Positions 7,639 through 16,256 of a stretch of DNA of 24,540 nucleotides are shown piece by piece. Location: contig USOG01000005.1 of NCBI GenBank assembly GCA_900556365.1, positions 1 through 24,540 of the forward strand, read 5' to 3'. The stretch's first letter is position 1, and each line of letters starts with the position of its first letter. The DNA is from an uncultured Collinsella sp. (GTDB lineage Bacteria > Actinomycetota > Coriobacteriia > Coriobacteriales > Coriobacteriaceae). A program made the position numbers and the translations under genes. The notes beneath the pieces were generated by a model. It had not been told where the DNA came from and searched no databases. It worked only from the letters and a program-made list of their open reading frames with translations.

Positions 7639-8184
7639 GTGTGGTATGTGATTCAGGTCATTAACGGTCGCGAAGATGTAGTGCGCGAGCGCATCGAGCG
7701 TGTGGTGCCAGCGGGCGCCATGCAGGAGCTCTTTTATCCCCAATTTCAAACCGAGATCAAAGTACACGGCGAATGGGTCAATACGACCAAGCCGCTTTTT
7801 CCCGGATATCTTATCTGCGATACGGCAGATCCCCGCACCGTGCAACAGTATCTGCTGCGCATGGACGACTTTGCCCGGGTGCTTGCCCAGGACGGTCAGT
7901 TTGTGCCGCTGGCAAAAGAAGAGGTCCAGCTTATTGGCGGATTTACGCATAGGGGAGACCGCGTAGTACCCATGAGCGAGGCCCTAAAAGACGGCGACCA
8001 GGTCGTAGTTACGGCTGGTCCGCTGTTGGGCCACGAAGGCCTTATCAAAACCATTAACAGACGCAAGAGCACTGCTTATCTGGAGCTCGACCTATGCGGC
8101 CGACGCGTAACTACGCGCGTTGGCCTTGCAGTGCTTTCGGCCGAGCAGCGCGTAATGCGAAACCTTAAAAAGGCGATCGCCTAG
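7639..8184 (+). CDS. loaP: NusG-family processive antiterminator, LoaP type
   Basis: A 181-residue NusG paralog. The N-terminal NGN domain begins WYVIQVINGRED and includes KPLFPGYLICD, the family's PLFPGY-type motif. The C-terminal KOW domain has GDQVVVTAGPLLGHEGLIKTI. LoaP proteins act on RNA polymerase and let it read through terminators in long polysaccharide or antibiotic operons. The GTG at 7639 is chosen because it gives the usual M-WYVIQV start and has AAGGGGG 8 bases upstream; GTGs at 7630 and 7633 overlap that ribosome site. It is the first gene of the operon, separated from the dehydratase by 81 bases holding a GC hairpin. It probably controls its own operon. UpxY- or RfaH-like naming is possible. 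Confidence 0.87.
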   Translation: MWYVIQVINGREDVVRERIERVVPAGAMQELFYPQFQTEIKVHGEWVNTTKPLFPGYLICDTADPRTVQQYLLRMDDFARVLAQDGQFVPLAKEEVQLIGGFTHRGDRVVPMSEALKDGDQVVVTAGPLLGHEGLIKTINRRKSTAYLELDLCGRRVTTRVGLAVLSAEQRVMRNLKKAIA

Positions 8185-8215
8185 CTGCTGGCGACTGTTT
8201 AACGGAACAGGGAGG

Positions 8216-8234
8216 ATCCCCGGGGGCCGGGGAT
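8216..8234 (+). promoter_or_regulatory. GC-rich hairpin between loaP and the dehydratase gene
   Basis: ATCCCCGG (8216-8223) and CCGGGGAT (8227-8234) are a perfect 8-bp inverted repeat with a GGG loop and no T-run after it. It lies in the transcript just after loaP. LoaP homologs are known to recognise an RNA hairpin in their target leader, so this is one candidate binding site; no motif match can be shown. Confidence 0.5.
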
Positions 8235-8265
8235 AACGGGATCAATAGGGAAGAGAAGAAGAGTT

Positions 8266-10146
8266 TTGAACACCGAATCCAAGAGTGCAAAGCAAAAGGG
8301 GAAGCTAAGCGCATTTGAGCCGTATGCGTTGATGGCATATGACATTGCTGCAACTTTTATTGCTGTGTTTGTTGCATCGTGGGGAACGCAGCATTGGGCG
8401 ACGCTCAGCGGAGCAGCCGGCGCATGCCCGGCTATTCTTGTGCTTGCGCTTGTTAACGTTGTTGTTTTTTGGTTCTTTCATATGTATAGCAGCTTGTGGC
8501 GCTATGCGAGCATTTCTGAGGCTGGACGTATTGTTGCTGCTGTAACGGTAGGCTCGGTAATTGGCGACGTTATCTTTAACGTGTTATTCGGCAAGGGCAT
8601 GTCGCTCCGCGAGGATGTTATGGCATGGGCCGTTGTGCTCATCATTTGCGGTGGCGGACGCTTTGCCATTCGCGCAATTTATGGTAGCCAGCTCTGGCGC
8701 TTTAAAAGCAATTCCGATGCGCATCTCCCGCGTACGCTCATCGTAGGAGCAGGTGAGACCGGCTCTCTTTCCATCAAGCGCATGCTCAACGGAGACCCCG
8801 ATATGATCGGAGATCCGGTTGCCGTTGTTGATGATGATCCCAATAAGCAAAATCAGCGTATTCATGACGTTAAGGTCTGCGGTACTTGCGCCGATATCCC
8901 TACTATTGCGCATGATTGTGAAGCGGAGCAGATTGTCGTGGCAATTCCGAGCGCCACGCATGAAGAGCGTCAGCGTATCTATGACCTATGCATGAAGACA
9001 GGCCTTAGGGTCCTCACGCTCCCCAATGTGCGCGATATTCCGCAGGATGGTGTAGGCAGGGTTGCCCTTCGTGAGGTCGAGATCAGTGACTTGCTTTCTC
9101 GTGAGGAGAAATCGCTTGACCTTAACCAGATGGGTTACGTTACCGGTAAGCGCATTTTGGTCACGGGCGGCGGCGGATCTATTGGCTCAGAGCTTGTACG
9201 TCAGCTGCTTCCGGCGAAGCCTGCGCAAATCGTGTTGTTCGACATTTACGAGAACACAACCTACGAGCTGTATCACGACATCATCAAGGCCGCTCATGAT
9301 CAAGGCACTGATATTCAAGTCTATATCGGCTCCATTACGCATCTCCCAGCGATTACCAAGGTCTTTGAGAAGTATCATCCTCAAGTTGTTTTCCACGCTG
9401 CAGCCCACAAACACGTTCCTCTTATGGAACACAACGCCCGCGAGGCAATCGAGAATAACGTTTTTGGCACGCTCAACGTCGTACGTCTTGCCGACAAGTT
9501 CCAGTGCAGCCACTACGTGCAGATTTCTACCGATAAGGCCGTTAATCCAACAAATGTAATGGGCGCCACCAAGCGTATGGACGAGATGATCGTTCAGTAT
9601 TACGCGGCAAACAGCAAGACCATCTTTACGGCTGTTCGTTTTGGCAATGTTCTGGGTAGTCACGGATCGGTCATCCCGCTGTTTAAGCGCCAGCTTCGTG
9701 AGGGTGGCCCTATCACCATTACGCACAAGGACATCACTCGTTACTTCATGACCATCCCGGAGGCCAGCAAGCTTGTCATAACTGCAGGCGCTTTGGCGCA
9801 TGGTGGCGAGATTTTTGTACTGGACATGGGTGAGCCGGTCAAGATTTATGACCTTGCCATCAACCTTATTACGCTGAGCGGTCTTAAGCCTGGCAAAGAT
9901 ATCCAGATCAAAGAAGTCGGCCTACGTCCTGGCGAAAAGATGTATGAGGAGCTCCTTATGGACAACGAGCAGCTCCTGCCTACCGAGCATTCCGAGATTC
10001 GCATTTCCACAGCCGAGGCCGACAAGATGGAAGAGATCAAAGACAAGCTCGAGAAGCTTCAAGACTGCCTCGACAAGGAAAACGACACGGTTAAGTCTGT
10101 GCTCGCTGAGGTTGTACCTACATATCATCCACAGTTTAACGATTAG
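8266..10146 (+). CDS. Membrane nucleoside-diphosphate-sugar 4,6-dehydratase (PglF/CapD/WbpM type)
   Basis: A 626-residue protein. About four N-terminal membrane helices (residues 25-130) are followed by a Rossmann-like region and a C-terminal SDR dehydratase domain. The NAD site is TGGGGSIGSEL (residues 300-310). The active region STDKAVNPTNVMGATK (421-436) has Met at 432 where ordinary SDR enzymes have Tyr, with Lys at 436, the Ser/Met/Lys pattern of WbpM/PglF. The family converts UDP-GlcNAc to UDP-2-acetamido-4-keto-2,4,6-trideoxyhexose at the inner membrane face. The TTG at 8266 follows a purine-rich GGGAAGAGAAGAAG stretch; no better start precedes the membrane segment. The aminotransferase gene follows after 15 bases. 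Confidence 0.93.
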   Translation: MNTESKSAKQKGKLSAFEPYALMAYDIAATFIAVFVASWGTQHWATLSGAAGACPAILVLALVNVVVFWFFHMYSSLWRYASISEAGRIVAAVTVGSVIGDVIFNVLFGKGMSLREDVMAWAVVLIICGGGRFAIRAIYGSQLWRFKSNSDAHLPRTLIVGAGETGSLSIKRMLNGDPDMIGDPVAVVDDDPNKQNQRIHDVKVCGTCADIPTIAHDCEAEQIVVAIPSATHEERQRIYDLCMKTGLRVLTLPNVRDIPQDGVGRVALREVEISDLLSREEKSLDLNQMGYVTGKRILVTGGGGSIGSELVRQLLPAKPAQIVLFDIYENTTYELYHDIIKAAHDQGTDIQVYIGSITHLPAITKVFEKYHPQVVFHAAAHKHVPLMEHNAREAIENNVFGTLNVVRLADKFQCSHYVQISTDKAVNPTNVMGATKRMDEMIVQYYAANSKTIFTAVRFGNVLGSHGSVIPLFKRQLREGGPITITHKDITRYFMTIPEASKLVITAGALAHGGEIFVLDMGEPVKIYDLAINLITLSGLKPGKDIQIKEVGLRPGEKMYEELLMDNEQLLPTEHSEIRISTAEADKMEEIKDKLEKLQDCLDKENDTVKSVLAEVVPTYHPQFND

Positions 10147-10161
10147 GGATAAGGAGTCACG

Positions 10162-11415
10162 ATGGATATCAAGCCCTTTGAGAAAAAGGTATGGCTAAGC
10201 TCGCCGACCATGCACGGCGAAGAGCTCAAATACATTACCGAGGCATATGAGACCAACTGGATGTCGACGGTAGGGGAGAATATCAACGAAGTCGAACGCC
10301 AGATGGCCGAAAAGATTGGTTGCGGCTATGCCGTTGCCCTTTCTTGCGGTACTTCTGCGCTGCATCTTGCCATGAAGCTCGCTGGAATTAAGCCCGGTGA
10401 TGAGGTCCTTTGCAGCGATATGACGTTCGACGCTACGGTGAACCCAGTTGTTTACGAGGGCGGTGTTCCTGTATTTATCGATACCGAGCGTGACACTTGG
10501 AATATGGATCCCGTCGCTCTTGAAAAGGCCTTCGAACTGCATCCGACTGCAAAGGTCGTTGTGGCGGCGCATCTTTACGGAACGCCTGGCAAAGTCGAAG
10601 AGCTTCGTTCAATTTGCGATGCGCACGGGGCTGTCCTTGTTGAGGATGCTGCTGAGTCACTTGGCGCCACGTATAAGGGTCGTCAGACTGGTACGTTTGG
10701 TGACATCAGCGCCATTAGCTTTAACGGCAATAAGATCATTACCGGTTCCGCTGGTGGCATGCTTTTAACTGATAGCAAAGAGGCAGCTAATAAAACTCGC
10801 AAATGGTCGACCCAGTCACGCGAAGCCGCTCCCTGGTACCAGCATGAGGAGCTTGGCTATAACTATCGCATGAGCAATGTAATTGCCGGTGTCGTGCGTG
10901 GCCAGATTCCGTATCTGGAGGAGCATATTGCCCAAAAGAAGGCTATTTACATGCGTTACAAAGAGGGCTTCAAGGGTCTGCCGGTAAGCATGAACCCCTA
11001 TAATCCCAGCGTTTGCGAGCCGAATTTTTGGCTTTCCTGCATGCTGATTGATGCCAACGCGATGTGTAAGCAGGTTCGTGGCGAAAGTGAGGCTCTTTAC
11101 GTAAGCGAGCCCGGAAAAAGCTGCCCCACCGAAATTCTTGAGGCCATTGCCGCCATCAATGCCGAGGGCCGCCCCATTTGGAAGCCCATGCACATGCAGC
11201 CTATTTATCGCATGAATGCTTTCGTGACTCGCGAGGGCAATGGCCGAGCTAAGACCAATGCGTATATTTCCGGCGGTGCAACGGGTGCAGATGGCTTGCC
11301 TTTGGATGTTGGCGCCGACATCTTCCATCGTGGTCTCTGCCTACCCTCCGACAACAAGATGACTCCCGAGCAGCAGGACGTAATCATCGAAGTGATTAGG
11401 CGTTGTTTTGAGTAG
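10162..11415 (+). CDS. PLP-dependent nucleotide-sugar aminotransferase (DegT/DnrJ/EryC1/StrS family)
   Basis: A 417-residue aminotransferase of the PglE/WcfR kind. It adds a 4-amino group to the 4-keto sugar made by the preceding dehydratase, normally from glutamate. Visible elements are the N-terminal SSPTMHGEELKYI with NWMSTVGENINEVE, the PLP phosphate loop SCGTSALHLA, VEDAAESLGA with the PLP-ring Asp, and the catalytic Lys in SFNGNKIIT (residue 191). The ATG at 10162 has a strong AAGGAG site. Its end overlaps the sugar-transferase gene by 8 bases. Length is slightly above the usual 370-400. The stereochemistry of the product (gluco or galacto) cannot be read. Confidence 0.93.
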   Translation: MDIKPFEKKVWLSSPTMHGEELKYITEAYETNWMSTVGENINEVERQMAEKIGCGYAVALSCGTSALHLAMKLAGIKPGDEVLCSDMTFDATVNPVVYEGGVPVFIDTERDTWNMDPVALEKAFELHPTAKVVVAAHLYGTPGKVEELRSICDAHGAVLVEDAAESLGATYKGRQTGTFGDISAISFNGNKIITGSAGGMLLTDSKEAANKTRKWSTQSREAAPWYQHEELGYNYRMSNVIAGVVRGQIPYLEEHIAQKKAIYMRYKEGFKGLPVSMNPYNPSVCEPNFWLSCMLIDANAMCKQVRGESEALYVSEPGKSCPTEILEAIAAINAEGRPIWKPMHMQPIYRMNAFVTREGNGRAKTNAYISGGATGADGLPLDVGADIFHRGLCLPSDNKMTPEQQDVIIEVIRRCFE

Positions 11416-12127
11416 ACTTGGTAACGAGACGTTCTATCAGCGATATGGTAAGCGAGCAATAGATCTTTGCCTTTCACTCATACTTTTGATTTTATTCTGG
11501 TGGGTACTGGCTATTGTCGCTCTGCTGGTGCGATTCAAGCTCGGTAGTCCAGTGCTGTTCAGGCAACCACGTCCGGGTAAGGACGAGAAAATCTTTAACC
11601 TTTATAAGTTTCGTTCGATGACCGACGAGCGTGATGAAAACGGCAATCTTTTGCCTGACGAGATGCGTCTGACAAAGTTTGGCAAGGCATTGCGTGCGAC
11701 AAGTCTAGACGAGCTGCCAGAGGTGTTCAATATCTTACTTGGAGAGATGGCCATCATCGGACCGAGGCCTCAGCTGGTTCGCGATATGGTATTTATGACA
11801 CCAGAACAGCGCCGGCGCCATTGTGTGCGCCCCGGCCTTTCTGGTCTTGCTCAGGTGAACGGGCGCAATGCAATTGCCTGGGATGACAAGCTAGCCTACG
11901 ACCTGGACTATATCGAGCACATCACGTTCGCGGGTGATGTCGCCATTTTCTTCAAGACCCTTGCCAAAGCCTTCGTGAAACAGGAGGGCATTACCGAGGA
12001 CGGAATGGCTACCGCCGCCGATTACGGCGATTACTTGCTCGCTATGAAGCGCGTGACGCGTGAGAAGTACGACGACCTGCAAGCGCAGGCAAAGAAATTA
12101 TTGGACGAAACGGTCGTGATCCTGTGA
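11408..12127 (+). CDS. Initiating sugar-phosphate transferase (PglC-like phosphoglycosyltransferase)
   Basis: A 239-residue protein of the short bacterial sugar transferase family. It moves a phospho-sugar from UDP to undecaprenyl phosphate, the first membrane step. It has one hydrophobic N-terminal segment (residues 15-40), a basic PVLFRQPRPGKDEKIFNLYKFRSM motif, the catalytic Asp-Glu pair in TSLDELPEVFN (near residues 101-102), and GEMAIIGPRPQL. It lacks the multi-TM front half of WbaP-type enzymes, as in PglC. The C-terminal 40 residues are charged. TTG at 11408 overlaps the aminotransferase end by 8 bases, and the 3' end overlaps the next gene in GTGA. The preferred substrate is probably the 4-amino sugar made upstream. 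Confidence 0.92.
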   Translation: MSRLGNETFYQRYGKRAIDLCLSLILLILFWWVLAIVALLVRFKLGSPVLFRQPRPGKDEKIFNLYKFRSMTDERDENGNLLPDEMRLTKFGKALRATSLDELPEVFNILLGEMAIIGPRPQLVRDMVFMTPEQRRRHCVRPGLSGLAQVNGRNAIAWDDKLAYDLDYIEHITFAGDVAIFFKTLAKAFVKQEGITEDGMATAADYGDYLLAMKRVTREKYDDLQAQAKKLLDETVVIL

Positions 12128-12915
12128 GCGAAGGCGTCAATGCGTTCGGCCTTGTATCCATCGTGATGCCATCGTACAACTCTGCACGCTTTATCGCGGA
12201 GAGTATAAAAAGCGTGCAGTTGCAGACATATGGCGATTGGGAGTTGCTAGTCGTTGACGACTGCTCTAAGGACGGTACCGTCGCCATCGCCGAGGCTATA
12301 GCCAAGGATGACCCGCGAATCCACGTTTTCTCAAATGAGCTCAATTCGGGCGCAGCGTGCTCGCGTAACCGCGCGCTTCGAGAGGCTAAGGGCGATTGGA
12401 TTGCCTTTCTGGACAGCGATGACCTTTGGAAGCCGGAGAAGCTCAAGAAGCAACTGGCGTTCATGAGCAAAAACGGCTGCAGCTTCTCGTACACGGAGTA
12501 TGAGACGATTGACGAGGGCGGAAGATCTCTGGGGCGTCGCTACTCGGGTCCGAAGCGCATAACGCGCGCTGGCATGCGCCGCTTCTGCTGGCCGGGTTGC
12601 CTGACCGTGATGTACGACAGGCGGAAGATTGGCGTGGTGCAGATTGCGGACCTGAAGAAGCACAACGACTACGCCATGTGGCTGAAGGTTTCTGCCAATG
12701 CGGACTGTCTGCTGCTGCCCGAGGTTCTCGGGCGATATCGGGTGAGAACCTCATCCGTTTCGCACGGCGTTGGATTTAGGGGCCAGGTCGCTCATCTCTA
12801 CGTACTTTGGCACGAGGGCGAGGGCATGTGCGCTTCGCTCGCTTGCTGGAGAACATTCATAAATCTGGTTTTTGGTGCGTACAAGAAGATGAAGTACGTT
12901 AACAACTGTGACTGA
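12124..12915 (+). CDS. Glycosyltransferase family 2
   Basis: A 263-residue GT-A fold enzyme. VSIVMPSYNSARFIAESIKSVQ opens the nucleotide-binding half, LLVVDDCSKDGT carries the first Asp pair, and AFLDSDDLWKPEKL gives the DxD-type metal site. The C-terminus lacks clear membrane helices, so it is likely a peripheral enzyme at the inner membrane. The GTG start overlaps the previous stop (GTGA), indicating translational coupling. Donor and acceptor are unknown. Confidence 0.9.
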   Translation: MSEGVNAFGLVSIVMPSYNSARFIAESIKSVQLQTYGDWELLVVDDCSKDGTVAIAEAIAKDDPRIHVFSNELNSGAACSRNRALREAKGDWIAFLDSDDLWKPEKLKKQLAFMSKNGCSFSYTEYETIDEGGRSLGRRYSGPKRITRAGMRRFCWPGCLTVMYDRRKIGVVQIADLKKHNDYAMWLKVSANADCLLLPEVLGRYRVRTSSVSHGVGFRGQVAHLYVLWHEGEGMCASLACWRTFINLVFGAYKKMKYVNNCD

Positions 12916-12940
12916 ACATGCGAGGCAAGGCTTTCTATAG

Positions 12941-14023
12941 ATGGAAATGATTAGACACATAAAAAGGGTGGGCATTATCGGTCACTTCGCCGAGGGGCTT
13001 GACATGGCGGACGGCCAGATCGTGAAGACTCGTACGGTCCGTGAGCTGCTACGCGATGTCTGCGGGAATGAGAATGTCCGCTTTGTCGACACACGTGGAT
13101 GGCAGAAGCATCCCTTTGCCCTTCTGCGCGAATGTATCGAGCTCGCGAAGTTCGCGGACGTCCTCGTTATGCTCCCGGCGCACAACGGGGTGAAGGTCTT
13201 CGCACCGTTGCTCGTTTTCCTGCGAAATCGATATGGCTGCAAAGCCGTGTACTCGGTTGTCGGTGGGTGGCTCGCCGAGTTTATCGCTGGACAGTCTTTC
13301 CTCACTAAGAACCTCAAATCATTCGATGCGATACTCGTTGAGTCCGACCGAGTTAAAGATCTGCTCATCGAGCAAGGCTTCGACAACGTGCTTGTTGTAT
13401 ATAACTACAAGCGTCTGCCTTTGCTGGAGTCCTCCGAGCTTGAGCGGCCGTCCAGTGAGCCATGGCCTTTAGCAATTTTCTCCCGTATCTATGAGGACAA
13501 GGGTATCGATGATGTCGTGTGGGCCGTTCGCGAGGCGAACGGCCGTCTTGGTCGTATCGCCTTCAAACTCGATATTTACGGAAATGTGCTGCCCGAGTAC
13601 AAGGAGCACTTCGATTCACTGATGGCCGGCTGTGACATCTCTGAAGTTGCCTACAAGGGCGTAGCGCCTGCAGGAGAGAGCACGTCTGTCCTTAACGGGT
13701 ACCTCGCATTGGCCTTTCCAACGAGGTGCCCGGGCGAAGGCGTCCCAGGCACCGTGGTCGATGCTTACTGTGCCGGTATCCCCGTAATTGCGTCGCAATG
13801 GCCAAGTTATGCCGAGATGGTCAAAGAAGGCGAAACGGGCTTGACGTATGAATTCTGCAATCGTGAGGCGTTGCTGGATATCCTACTTAATCCCAGGCTG
13901 CCCAAGCAGCTGCTTGAAATGAAAAAATCTTGCCTTCACAAGGGGCACGACTACTCGTACGAAACGGGCTTGAGGACATTCAAGCTTCTTGTTGAAAGCA
14001 ATTTCGATGTGCACAAACAATAA
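12941..14023 (+). CDS. Glycosyltransferase family 4 (GT-B)
   Basis: A 360-residue protein. The N-terminal half begins VGIIGHFAEGLDMADGQIVKTRTV. The C-terminal GT-B half has FSRIYEDKGIDDVVWAV and GEGVPGTVVDAYCAGIPVIAS, the donor-binding region of GT4 enzymes, with Asp where many have the second Glu of EX7E. The ATG at 12941 follows AGGCAAGG at moderate distance; an ATG 6 bases later is possible. It lies 25 bases after the GT2 gene. Its end overlaps the next GT4 by 17 bases if that gene starts at 14007. Substrates are unknown. Confidence 0.85.
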   Translation: MEMIRHIKRVGIIGHFAEGLDMADGQIVKTRTVRELLRDVCGNENVRFVDTRGWQKHPFALLRECIELAKFADVLVMLPAHNGVKVFAPLLVFLRNRYGCKAVYSVVGGWLAEFIAGQSFLTKNLKSFDAILVESDRVKDLLIEQGFDNVLVVYNYKRLPLLESSELERPSSEPWPLAIFSRIYEDKGIDDVVWAVREANGRLGRIAFKLDIYGNVLPEYKEHFDSLMAGCDISEVAYKGVAPAGESTSVLNGYLALAFPTRCPGEGVPGTVVDAYCAGIPVIASQWPSYAEMVKEGETGLTYEFCNREALLDILLNPRLPKQLLEMKKSCLHKGHDYSYETGLRTFKLLVESNFDVHKQ

Positions 14024-15146
14024 ACCTCAGCGACTGCTCTGCATTGTGTCGAATATGGACACAGGTGGTGCTGAAACATTCTTAATGAAGATGTATCGAC
14101 AGCTAGATCGAACGCGTTATCAGATGGACTTTGTTGTTTCCGGCGATAAGCGAGGCTATTACGAAGACGAAATCGAACGCCTTGGAGGCAGAGTTTTTAG
14201 AATCACTCGTAAAACGAAAGATTTTTCTGCCTACCGACGCGAGCTCACACTTGCAGTTCGTGATGATGGATGCCCCAACGTGCTTCGTATTGGATCGGAT
14301 GCACTTTCAGCAATAGATCTCTGGGTTGCCAAGAAAGCGGGTGCATCTCGACTTTTTATGCGTTCAAGTAACGCCAGTGACGGCAAGGGCGTTATTGGTC
14401 AGTTTATTCAGAAAGCTATTCGCCGACCTTTGACCTCAATTGCAGATGTAAAGATTGCACCTTCTGAACTTGCTGCCGAATATGCTTTTGGTCCTAAAGC
14501 CATTAGGCGAGGTGAAGTTCGATATCTTCACAATGCTCTTGATCTTAATCAATATCAGTTTTCTCTTGAAATGCGTAGGTCAATTCGCAATGAACTCGGT
14601 TTAAACGACAATTCTCTTGTTGTTGGACATGTTGGGCGCTTTACTGCTCAGAAGAACCATGAATTCCTCCTTAAAGTATTTGCTGAATTACTAAAACAAA
14701 GATCTGACGCCCGTCTCGTGTTGGTGGGCATGGGTGAGCTTGAGCACAATATTCGTGAGAAAGCAAAAGTTTTGGGAGTACTTTCTAATATCATTTTTAC
14801 TGGCCTGCGCTCTGATATCCCGGCTTTATTGTCTGCATTCGATGTTTTCGTTCTGCCATCATTATATGAGGGCATGCCAAATGTCGTAATTGAAGCTCAG
14901 GCCGCAGGCCTTCATTGCGTCGTATCTGACACGGTAACGAGAGAAGTAAATGTCACAGGCGATGTTGCGTTCCTGCCCTTTACTGATACTGATCTTTGGG
15001 TTAATTCGGTGTTGTGTGCTGGCGAAGCAGCAAGGGTTGATAAACGAAATCAGATGGCAGATGCCGGTTATGACATCAATGAAGAAGTCAAGCGATTCGT
15101 TACCCTGGTCTATGGAGCCGACGATAACGCTCGGGAGTTACAGTAA
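14007..15146 (+). CDS. Glycosyltransferase family 4 (EpsF/CapJ-like)
   Basis: A 379-residue GT-B enzyme. The N-terminus has SNMDTGGAETFLMKMYRQL, typical of EpsF-type transferases. The C-terminal half has VGHVGRFTAQKNHEFLLKVF and YEGMPNVVIEAQAAG with an EX7E donor site. The ATG at 14007 is chosen because family members begin just before this GGAE region; an in-frame TTG 18 bases upstream is possible. It overlaps the preceding gene by 17 bases and touches the polymerase gene directly. Base composition is clearly more AT-rich than in the glycogen genes, as is usual for exchanged capsule genes. Confidence 0.9.
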   Translation: MCTNNKPQRLLCIVSNMDTGGAETFLMKMYRQLDRTRYQMDFVVSGDKRGYYEDEIERLGGRVFRITRKTKDFSAYRRELTLAVRDDGCPNVLRIGSDALSAIDLWVAKKAGASRLFMRSSNASDGKGVIGQFIQKAIRRPLTSIADVKIAPSELAAEYAFGPKAIRRGEVRYLHNALDLNQYQFSLEMRRSIRNELGLNDNSLVVGHVGRFTAQKNHEFLLKVFAELLKQRSDARLVLVGMGELEHNIREKAKVLGVLSNIIFTGLRSDIPALLSAFDVFVLPSLYEGMPNVVIEAQAAGLHCVVSDTVTREVNVTGDVAFLPFTDTDLWVNSVLCAGEAARVDKRNQMADAGYDINEEVKRFVTLVYGADDNARELQ

Positions 15147-16229
15147 ATGATTCCATATTTAACCTTTATCATCATTGCTGGAATCGTTGCCCTTATCTAT
15201 AGGGGGGTTTGCGAGGGCGGAGATATCCGAAAGAGCGATGGGCTAAAGGATGTTAACTGGAAGCCGTACGCCGCCTGCCTTTGCGTCGCCCTTATCTGTT
15301 TCGTGGCTGTCCGCGATATTACAGTCGGAGCGGATAATCCAAATTACCTCGGATCCTTACATTACTATGCGGGCATCTCGTGGGGTGAGGTGTTTACCGC
15401 TAAGCTCGTATGGCCATACGATTATGAACCGCTTTACTTCCTGCTTACGAAAATTTGCGCTCATTTCTATTTATCTGACCATGCATTCTTTTTTATTATC
15501 GGTATTTTGATTTATCCACTGGTATTTGATTTTTTTATACGCTATAGCGAATCTCCCTATGTCAGCTTTCTCATCTACTGCGCTTTAAGCCTCTTTGCAT
15601 ATAGCCTAGGCGTTTACCGCCAGATGATTGCTCTTTCGATTTGTTTATTTTCAACTCGTTGGATCGACTCTAATAAACCAATTCCATTTGTTCTCACCAT
15701 AGTTCTTGCCATGGCCTTCCATTCATCATCGATATGCTTCGCTCTTCTCTGGTTTTACAAAAAAATAGATGTAATGCACTTACTTAAGATTGCGATTCCT
15801 GTCTCCTTTCTCTTCCTTGCTCTTGGGCGCGCTTTGGCAATGGTGGCTGTAAAGATTTTTCCGCAGTATGCTCATTTTGTTGGTTCAAAATATGATGTTG
15901 AAGGCGGAAGCTTTAGCATGCTTGTCATTCTCTTATTTGTGGCGGTTGTTGTTCTTTTCGCGCTTCGGGATACGAATGATTTCGAAAAAAGTCCTCAAAT
16001 GGTGAAAGTCTCTATTTTTGCGCTGAGTCTAGCGCTGTGTCTCCAGGCTGCATCATATTCAATGGTCATCATGGGACGAGTTCTCTCTTATTATTCTATT
16101 TTCTTAGCCATTCTTATTCCTTATTTGATGATGCATTGTTTTGGCAGACATGGACGAGTGCTGAGTTTTTATTTCGTAGTACCTATCTCAATCGCTTTAT
16201 TTGCCAACAGTATGGCAACTTTAATTTAG
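15147..16229 (+). CDS. EpsG-family polysaccharide polymerase (Wzy-like)
   Basis: A 360-residue polytopic membrane protein with about ten hydrophobic segments. The conserved EpsG-type stretch VRDITVGADNPNYLG follows the first two helices. The family is thought to polymerise repeat units on the outer membrane face, in the role of Wzy. The ATG follows the previous stop codon directly, with GGGAG about 10 bases upstream. A G6 run at 15202-15207 lies near the 5' end but is shorter than the G9 tracts in this operon. It is AT-rich. Confidence 0.85.
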   Translation: MIPYLTFIIIAGIVALIYRGVCEGGDIRKSDGLKDVNWKPYAACLCVALICFVAVRDITVGADNPNYLGSLHYYAGISWGEVFTAKLVWPYDYEPLYFLLTKICAHFYLSDHAFFFIIGILIYPLVFDFFIRYSESPYVSFLIYCALSLFAYSLGVYRQMIALSICLFSTRWIDSNKPIPFVLTIVLAMAFHSSSICFALLWFYKKIDVMHLLKIAIPVSFLFLALGRALAMVAVKIFPQYAHFVGSKYDVEGGSFSMLVILLFVAVVVLFALRDTNDFEKSPQMVKVSIFALSLALCLQAASYSMVIMGRVLSYYSIFLAILIPYLMMHCFGRHGRVLSFYFVVPISIALFANSMATLI

Positions 16230-16256
16230 TCATCCACTGTAATTCAGGAGTTTCAA

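Noticed and set aside
15202..15207. G6 run near the start of the EpsG-like polymerase as a third switch
   Set aside because: Six Gs are within what chance gives, and the gene has a sound start and an intact frame.
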